From Bacteroidota bacterium (GTDB lineage Bacteria; Bacteroidota; Bacteroidia; Chitinophagales; Chitinophagaceae): a DNA stretch of 56,761 bases. Numbering within the stretch: the stretch's first letter is position 1; each line of letters opens with the position of its first letter. A model generated the notes under the pieces. The model was not told the DNA's origin, searched no databases, and saw only the letters and a program-made list of their open reading frames with translations. Both the position numbers and the translations under genes were made by a program. The stretch is taken from assembly GCA_947460595.1 (NCBI GenBank), contig CANHGS010000021.1, positions 1-56,761 of the forward strand. The letters run 5' to 3'. Positions 52,997 to 56,761 of this stretch are shown here, one piece after another.

Positions 52997-54112
52997 TTAG
53001 TTATTCAACATCAATGGCATCACCAACATGAGTAGGTCTTCGCCTTCTGCTTGTTCGGTGGGCTTGATCAGACCAGCTTTGGTGGGAGTAGATAATTCCA
53101 TCTTCACGTCGTCTGTGTCTGCTGCGTTGAGCATTTCAATTAAGAACTTGGCATTGAAAGCAATTTGCAGGTCTTCGCCATCATACTGGCAATTCATGCG
53201 TTCGTTACCTTCAAAACTAAAGTCCACATCCTGTGCAGCTAGTTGCAATTCGCTACCGCTGATATTCAATGCCACTTGGTTGGTGCTCTTGTTAGAGAAC
53301 ACGTTCACGCGGCGCAGGGCTCCTTGAAAATCGGCCTTGCTCACAATCAACTTATATGGATTGTCAGTTGGGATAACTACTTTATAATCAGGGAAACGCG
53401 CGTCAATTAATCGGCAAATCATTTGTGTAGAACCGTGCTGCACAAATAAGTGGTTGCCATTATAGCTCACAGTTAGTTCGTCTTCGTTATCAGGCAAAGC
53501 ATTCTTCAACAGGTTCAAAGGCTTCTTAGGAACAATAAAGCTATCTACCTTACTAGCCTTGGTATCAGTGCGTCTGTAACGAACCAAACGGTGTGCGTCT
53601 GTAGCAACAAACTGAACCCCGTCTTTGGTTAATTCAAAGAATACGCCAGTCATGGCGGGTCTAAGGTCATCGCTGCTCACTGCAAACAATGTCTTGTTGA
53701 TGGCAGTTAACAAAGCGCTACTAGACATGGTAAAACCGGTAGTGTCATCGGCAGCTGGCTCTTTTGGAAAATTGTCTGGATTCTCACCCATCACTTTGTA
53801 CTTTCCATTATCGCTGGTGATTTCAACCGCAAAGTTTTTATCAATATTGAAAGTGAGCGGTTGTTCGGCAATATTCTTTAGGGTATCCAATAGAATTTTT
53901 GCAGGAATACAAACTTTTCCATTGGCCTTGCTTTCAACATCCATCTGTACGCGCATCACGGTCTCAAGATCGGTGGCTACTACATTCAATTTTTTATCCT
54001 CAATTTCAAAAAGGAAGTCTTCCAGTATGGGCAATACCGTATTAGCATTGATGACACCGCTGATCTGCTGCAGGTGTTTTAACAGGGAAGAGGAAGAGAC
54101 AATGAATTTCAT
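52997..54112 (-). CDS. dnaN: DNA polymerase III beta subunit (sliding clamp)
   Basis: The processivity clamp of replication. The 371-residue protein starts MKFIVSSSSLLKHLQQISGV, with three repeats of the clamp fold, the motif LPILEDFLFEIED and the ending LLMLVMPLMLNN, as in the typical beta clamp. The ATG at 54112 is chosen because a -7 element occupies 54134-54141. No dnaA, recF or gyrB lies next to it, so it is not at an oriC-type cluster here. Confidence 0.97.
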   Translation of the reverse strand: MKFIVSSSSLLKHLQQISGVINANTVLPILEDFLFEIEDKKLNVVATDLETVMRVQMDVESKANGKVCIPAKILLDTLKNIAEQPLTFNIDKNFAVEITSDNGKYKVMGENPDNFPKEPAADDTTGFTMSSSALLTAINKTLFAVSSDDLRPAMTGVFFELTKDGVQFVATDAHRLVRYRRTDTKASKVDSFIVPKKPLNLLKNALPDNEDELTVSYNGNHLFVQHGSTQMICRLIDARFPDYKVVIPTDNPYKLIVSKADFQGALRRVNVFSNKSTNQVALNISGSELQLAAQDVDFSFEGNERMNCQYDGEDLQIAFNAKFLIEMLNAADTDDVKMELSTPTKAGLIKPTEQAEGEDLLMLVMPLMLNN

Positions 54113-54133
54113 TCTGCAGAATTTAGGTTGCAA

Positions 54134-54141
54134 CAAACCTA
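54134..54141 (-). promoter_or_regulatory. -7 element of dnaN
   Basis: Minus-strand TAGGTTTG, an exact TAnnTTTG, giving a leader of about 16 bases. Confidence 0.5.
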
Positions 54142-54235
54142 CTGTAAAATGTTAATATTCCACCATTTGAAATGGATGATTCTAAACAGATTTCTAGTAA
54201 TGTGAATGAGTTGTGGATTGATATGTAAGAAAAAC

Positions 54236-54646
54236 CTAATTAGCAAGCACAGAAAGCAGTTCTCGGTATTTGTCTCTGCTAATGGGCTTGATTACATAAT
54301 CCGTAACGGATTCATAGGTTTTAGACTTCTGGATATCGCTATCATCTACTGAGGAGCTCACCATATAAACCACAATTTGCTTGGGTAAGTCTTTATAGAA
54401 CAGTGAGAAAGTCTCTAAAAACTCCCATCCGTTCATCACGGGCATATTAATGTCTAGGAAAATAACATCAGGAAGGTTTTCGGGAGTCTGGTTTTCGGGG
54501 CTAATAAGGAAATCTATGGCTTCTTGTCCGTTGAAAAAAGTTTTGATACTACTGGTCAGACCGGTAGCTTCTAAAATCATTTTAGCCGTAAACTGGTAGA
54601 TTTTATCATCGTCAATCAAACAAATATTGTGGCGAACATCACTCAT
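54236..54646 (-). CDS. Single-domain response regulator
   Basis: A 136-residue CheY-like receiver without an output domain. The acidic pocket is D12-D13-D14, the phospho-accepting Asp is D65 (FLDINMP), the switch Ser lies in MVSSS, and K120 is in VIKPIS. It probably relays a signal by protein contact. No kinase gene is adjacent. A full promoter lies upstream at 54703-54734. Confidence 0.93.
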   Translation of the reverse strand: MSDVRHNICLIDDDKIYQFTAKMILEATGLTSSIKTFFNGQEAIDFLISPENQTPENLPDVIFLDINMPVMNGWEFLETFSLFYKDLPKQIVVYMVSSSVDDSDIQKSKTYESVTDYVIKPISRDKYRELLSVLAN

Positions 54647-54702
54647 ACTACTTGCGTTATTGGTTTAATTTGCAAACGGAACTAACGGTAGGGTGGTCCT
54701 TA

Positions 54703-54734
54703 CAAATATAATGTTCTTATATTCCAACGTCAAA
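54703..54734 (-). promoter_or_regulatory. Promoter of the response regulator gene
   Basis: Minus strand: TTTG (54731-54734), 20 bases, TATATTTG (54703-54710). This matches the Bacteroidetes consensus and predicts a leader of about 50 bases. Confidence 0.65.
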
Positions 54735-54742
54735 CTAATTTA

Positions 54743-55222
54743 ATGCGTAAAAACTTGGGTCCCGAACAGGCATTACAAAAAATTAGGCAATATTGCGCCT
54801 ATCAGGAGCGGAGCCATGCCGATACCAAGGACAAACTCTATAGTATGGGTTTGTATAAAACAGATGTAGAAAAAATCCTGTCCACCCTGATTGAAGAGAA
54901 TTATTTGAATGAAGAACGTTACGCCCAGCAGTATGTGGGCGGTCATTTTAGACAGAAAAAATGGGGAAGGGTCAAGATAGAAGCAGCCCTCAAACAAAAA
55001 AGGGTCAGTGCTTATAATATTCGAAAAGCCATGAAAGAAATAGAAGAAGGGGCTTATTTGGATTGCTTGGCCAAACTTGCCTCTGGAAAATGGGTACTCC
55101 TAAAAAAAGAACAATACCTTAATCGAGTAGCCAAAACCACTAGCTTTTTATTGCAAAGAGGATTTGAACTCCATCTGATTCAAAGCGCAATTGCTAGGAT
55201 CAGGTCTACCAATGAAGATTAA
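54743..55222 (+). CDS. recX: Regulatory protein RecX
   Basis: A 159-residue helical protein that modulates RecA filaments. It shows the three repeats of the RecX fold, for example RSHADTKDKLYSMGL, EENYLNEERYAQQYVGGHFR and KKWGRVKIEAALKQKRV. Length is normal. recA is not in the window. Its last bases overlap the LpxR-like gene start (ATG at 55212), so the two are coupled. Confidence 0.9.
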   Translation: MRKNLGPEQALQKIRQYCAYQERSHADTKDKLYSMGLYKTDVEKILSTLIEENYLNEERYAQQYVGGHFRQKKWGRVKIEAALKQKRVSAYNIRKAMKEIEEGAYLDCLAKLASGKWVLLKKEQYLNRVAKTTSFLLQRGFELHLIQSAIARIRSTNED

Positions 55223-56177
55223 TGGTACCTTGATCAAAATTTCCCTAATGCTCCGCCTACTGCTTTTGGCCCTATTTTCTTCCCTATTATCTCTGCCAAA
55301 ACAAGGATCTGCCCAACGCAACGAATTGTCTTTTACTTCCGAAAATGACGCGTATCTTCTCCAGTACCACGATGCTTATTATACCAATGGCTTTATGCTA
55401 CAATATAACAGGGCCACAGCCAGCAAAAAACACAAAAAGATTCAAAGCCTAGAAATTGGTCAGCAGATTTATACACCAGTTAACAAAGAGATAATTCCCA
55501 TCAAGAATATTGACCGCCCCTATTGTGGCTATCTCTACTTGAAATTTCAGGAAACCCAATTTCTACAGAATACGGGATTCCTGCGTTGGTCAGCCAGTCT
55601 TGGCTTATTGGGCAAGCAGTCCGGAGGAGAATCCTTACAAACAAGCTTCCATGGCTTATTCAAATACAAAAAATTTAAGGGCTGGGATTATCAGGTAAAT
55701 GATGCTACCAGCTTCAACTTGGGTATGCTTTTAGCACCCACAAGCTGGCAACCAACCCAAAAGTTTAAAGCAGTTCCCTTAATCAAAGCCAATTGGGGCA
55801 ATGCTTTTGTGAATGCTGGTGCTGGCGCGATGTTTGTTTTGGGTATTTTTGAACAAAACCATCGTTCTGCTTTGTGGAATGCTAGGGTGTCAGAGGGCGA
55901 TGCTGGATTTGAACAGGAGATAGAATGGTTTTTATTTGCCCAACCCGAATGGACCTGGCAACAATACAATGCCACCATACAGGGCGTAAAAAATGCAGCA
56001 GTAGGAAATGCTATTCTATCCAACCCCTTACCCTGGGTGTTTCAACAAAGCATTGGACTTTGCTATGCCAAAAAAGCTACCAGTTTTAAAGCAGCATGGG
56101 TCTATCAATCCAGAGAAACCAATACCCAGGTAGGTACCCAACAATATCTTTCTCTTCAATTCAACTGGCGGTTTTAG
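55212..56177 (+). CDS. Lipid A 3'-O-deacylase LpxR-like outer membrane protein
   Basis: A 321-residue outer membrane beta barrel of the DUF2219/LpxR family, which removes the 3'-acyloxyacyl group of lipid A. The family signature is SENDAYLLQYHDAYYTNGF, with the acidic calcium site and Asn at the start, and the ending LQFNWRF fits a barrel C-terminus (final Phe). The ATG at 55212 overlaps recX; an internal ATG at 55248 gives a neater signal peptide (MLRLLLLALFSSLLSL). Either may be used. Confidence 0.82.
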   Translation: MKINGTLIKISLMLRLLLLALFSSLLSLPKQGSAQRNELSFTSENDAYLLQYHDAYYTNGFMLQYNRATASKKHKKIQSLEIGQQIYTPVNKEIIPIKNIDRPYCGYLYLKFQETQFLQNTGFLRWSASLGLLGKQSGGESLQTSFHGLFKYKKFKGWDYQVNDATSFNLGMLLAPTSWQPTQKFKAVPLIKANWGNAFVNAGAGAMFVLGIFEQNHRSALWNARVSEGDAGFEQEIEWFLFAQPEWTWQQYNATIQGVKNAAVGNAILSNPLPWVFQQSIGLCYAKKATSFKAAWVYQSRETNTQVGTQQYLSLQFNWRF

Positions 56178-56195
56178 TAATATTGTAAACCACAA

Positions 56196-56761
56196 ATGCA
56201 TCAGATGTCAGAACTATTGGTCACTTTGATACAGGCTAATCTTCATTGGGAAGATAAGAAGGCCAACCTAAAAATGTTGGAGCAACAGATTGAGGGCATT
56301 GATCAACCCACCCAATTAGTGGTACTGCCAGAAATGTTCTCAACAGGATTTAGCATGCAACCAGAAAAACTGGCAGAAACCATGGAGGGACCATCTGTTC
56401 AATGGTTGCAATCCATGGCCATCAAACACAAAATCATTTTAACAGGATCATTGATCATTGAAGAAGCGGGCCAATATTTCAACAGACTAATCTGGATGTT
56501 GCCTAATGGAAGCCATGGTCATTATGATAAAAGACATCGCTTTGCATTTGCGGGAGAAGACCAACACTATAGCCATGGCAACAAAAGATTGATTGCCAGC
56601 GTCAATGGTTGGAAAGTCAATCTACAAATTTGCTATGACCTAAGATTTCCGGTTTGGGCCAGACAACAAGCAACGGATCAACCAGAATATGATGTATTAA
56701 TTTATGTAGCCAATTGGCCTGAGCGCAGAAGCCATGCCTGGAAGTCTTTGCTCATTGCCCG
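56196..56761 (+). CDS. Carbon-nitrogen hydrolase (omega-amidase/YafV-like), 3' part beyond the window
   Basis: The first 188 codons of a nitrilase-superfamily enzyme. The catalytic triad is visible: Glu in VLPEMFSTGF, Lys in YDKRH and Cys in LQICYDLRFPVW. Sequence context matches omega-amidases that hydrolyse alpha-ketoglutaramate. Two in-frame ATGs at 56196 and 56205 compete; the second gives MSELLVTLIQANLHW. The C-terminus is outside the window. It follows the LpxR-like gene by 18 bases. Confidence 0.92.
   Translation, partial: MHQMSELLVTLIQANLHWEDKKANLKMLEQQIEGIDQPTQLVVLPEMFSTGFSMQPEKLAETMEGPSVQWLQSMAIKHKIILTGSLIIEEAGQYFNRLIWMLPNGSHGHYDKRHRFAFAGEDQHYSHGNKRLIASVNGWKVNLQICYDLRFPVWARQQATDQPEYDVLIYVANWPERRSHAWKSLLIA

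Noticed and set aside
52997..54112. dnaN as a sign of the replication origin
   Set aside because: No dnaA, gyrB, recF or DnaA-box cluster was seen around it; in Bacteroidetes dnaN is often away from oriC.

Overview
The window is chromosomal DNA from a member of the Bacteroidetes, most likely family Chitinophagaceae. This rests on three things. Many genes have the Bacteroidetes promoter pattern (TTTG about 19-21 bases before TAnnTTTG). The protein set fits: TlpA/DUF-type thiol proteins, tandem rhomboids, a GH3-family adenylating enzyme next to LptB, KDO/lipid A genes, SCO1-Fur and MerC. Shine-Dalgarno-like leaders are almost absent. No rRNA, tRNA, CRISPR array, complete insertion sequence or prophage was seen. 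The first gene (sulfatase) and the last (nitrilase) run off the window.

Layout. 1-1.4 kb: a sulfatase and a small frameshifted zinc-ribbon gene. 1.4-5.2 kb: an AT-rich, accessory-looking island with a PLD-helicase-DUF3427 protein, a coupled NUDIX hydrolase and an orphan antitoxin-like gene. 5.3-9.9 kb: a three-gene type I-like secretion operon (ABC, HlyD, TolC) whose ABC ATPase has lost its signature motifs. 9.9-12.5 kb: carbonic anhydrase and a SulP anion transporter. 12.6-15.2 kb: FabG and a two-gene ABC exporter. 15.2-16.2 kb: a one-kilobase intergenic region full of direct and palindromic repeats. 16.2-23.9 kb: a membrane protein, GH3-family protein, LptB, MetF, a TlpA-like thioredoxin and RlmD. 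23.9-27.9 kb: an active rhomboid, a pseudo-rhomboid and two membrane-anchored EEP-family proteins.

27.9-29.5 kb: cysS, preceded by a 13-codon, apparently leaderless open frame ending in five consecutive Cys codons. This is a candidate cysteine-sensing attenuator. 29.5-32.7 kb: MerC with an operator-like palindrome in its promoter, diverging from a SCO1 - Fur-family - epimerase - thioredoxin-like operon. 32.8-46 kb: LpxD, an RluE-like pseudouridine synthase, LysS, an M16 peptidase, an M20 amidohydrolase, an SDR, guanylate kinase, a LytS-type kinase, an acyltransferase and an acyl-CoA synthetase. 46-56.8 kb: an OmpA lipoprotein, asparaginase-like protein, KdnB-like dehydrogenase, a sugar porter with a glycosidase gene fossil at its 3' end, KdsB, a fatty-acid hydroxylase, DnaN, a response regulator, RecX, LpxR-like protein and a nitrilase.

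How the genes work together: a large share serve the envelope (LptB, LpxD, KdsB, a KdnB-like enzyme, LpxR-like, OmpA, acyltransferase, acyl-CoA synthetase, TolC/HlyD/ABC). The rest are mostly translation, one-carbon and replication housekeeping. A recurring pattern is that several genes start exactly six bases after the last G of a TAnnTTTG element, which implies leaderless mRNAs and corrects several start codons.
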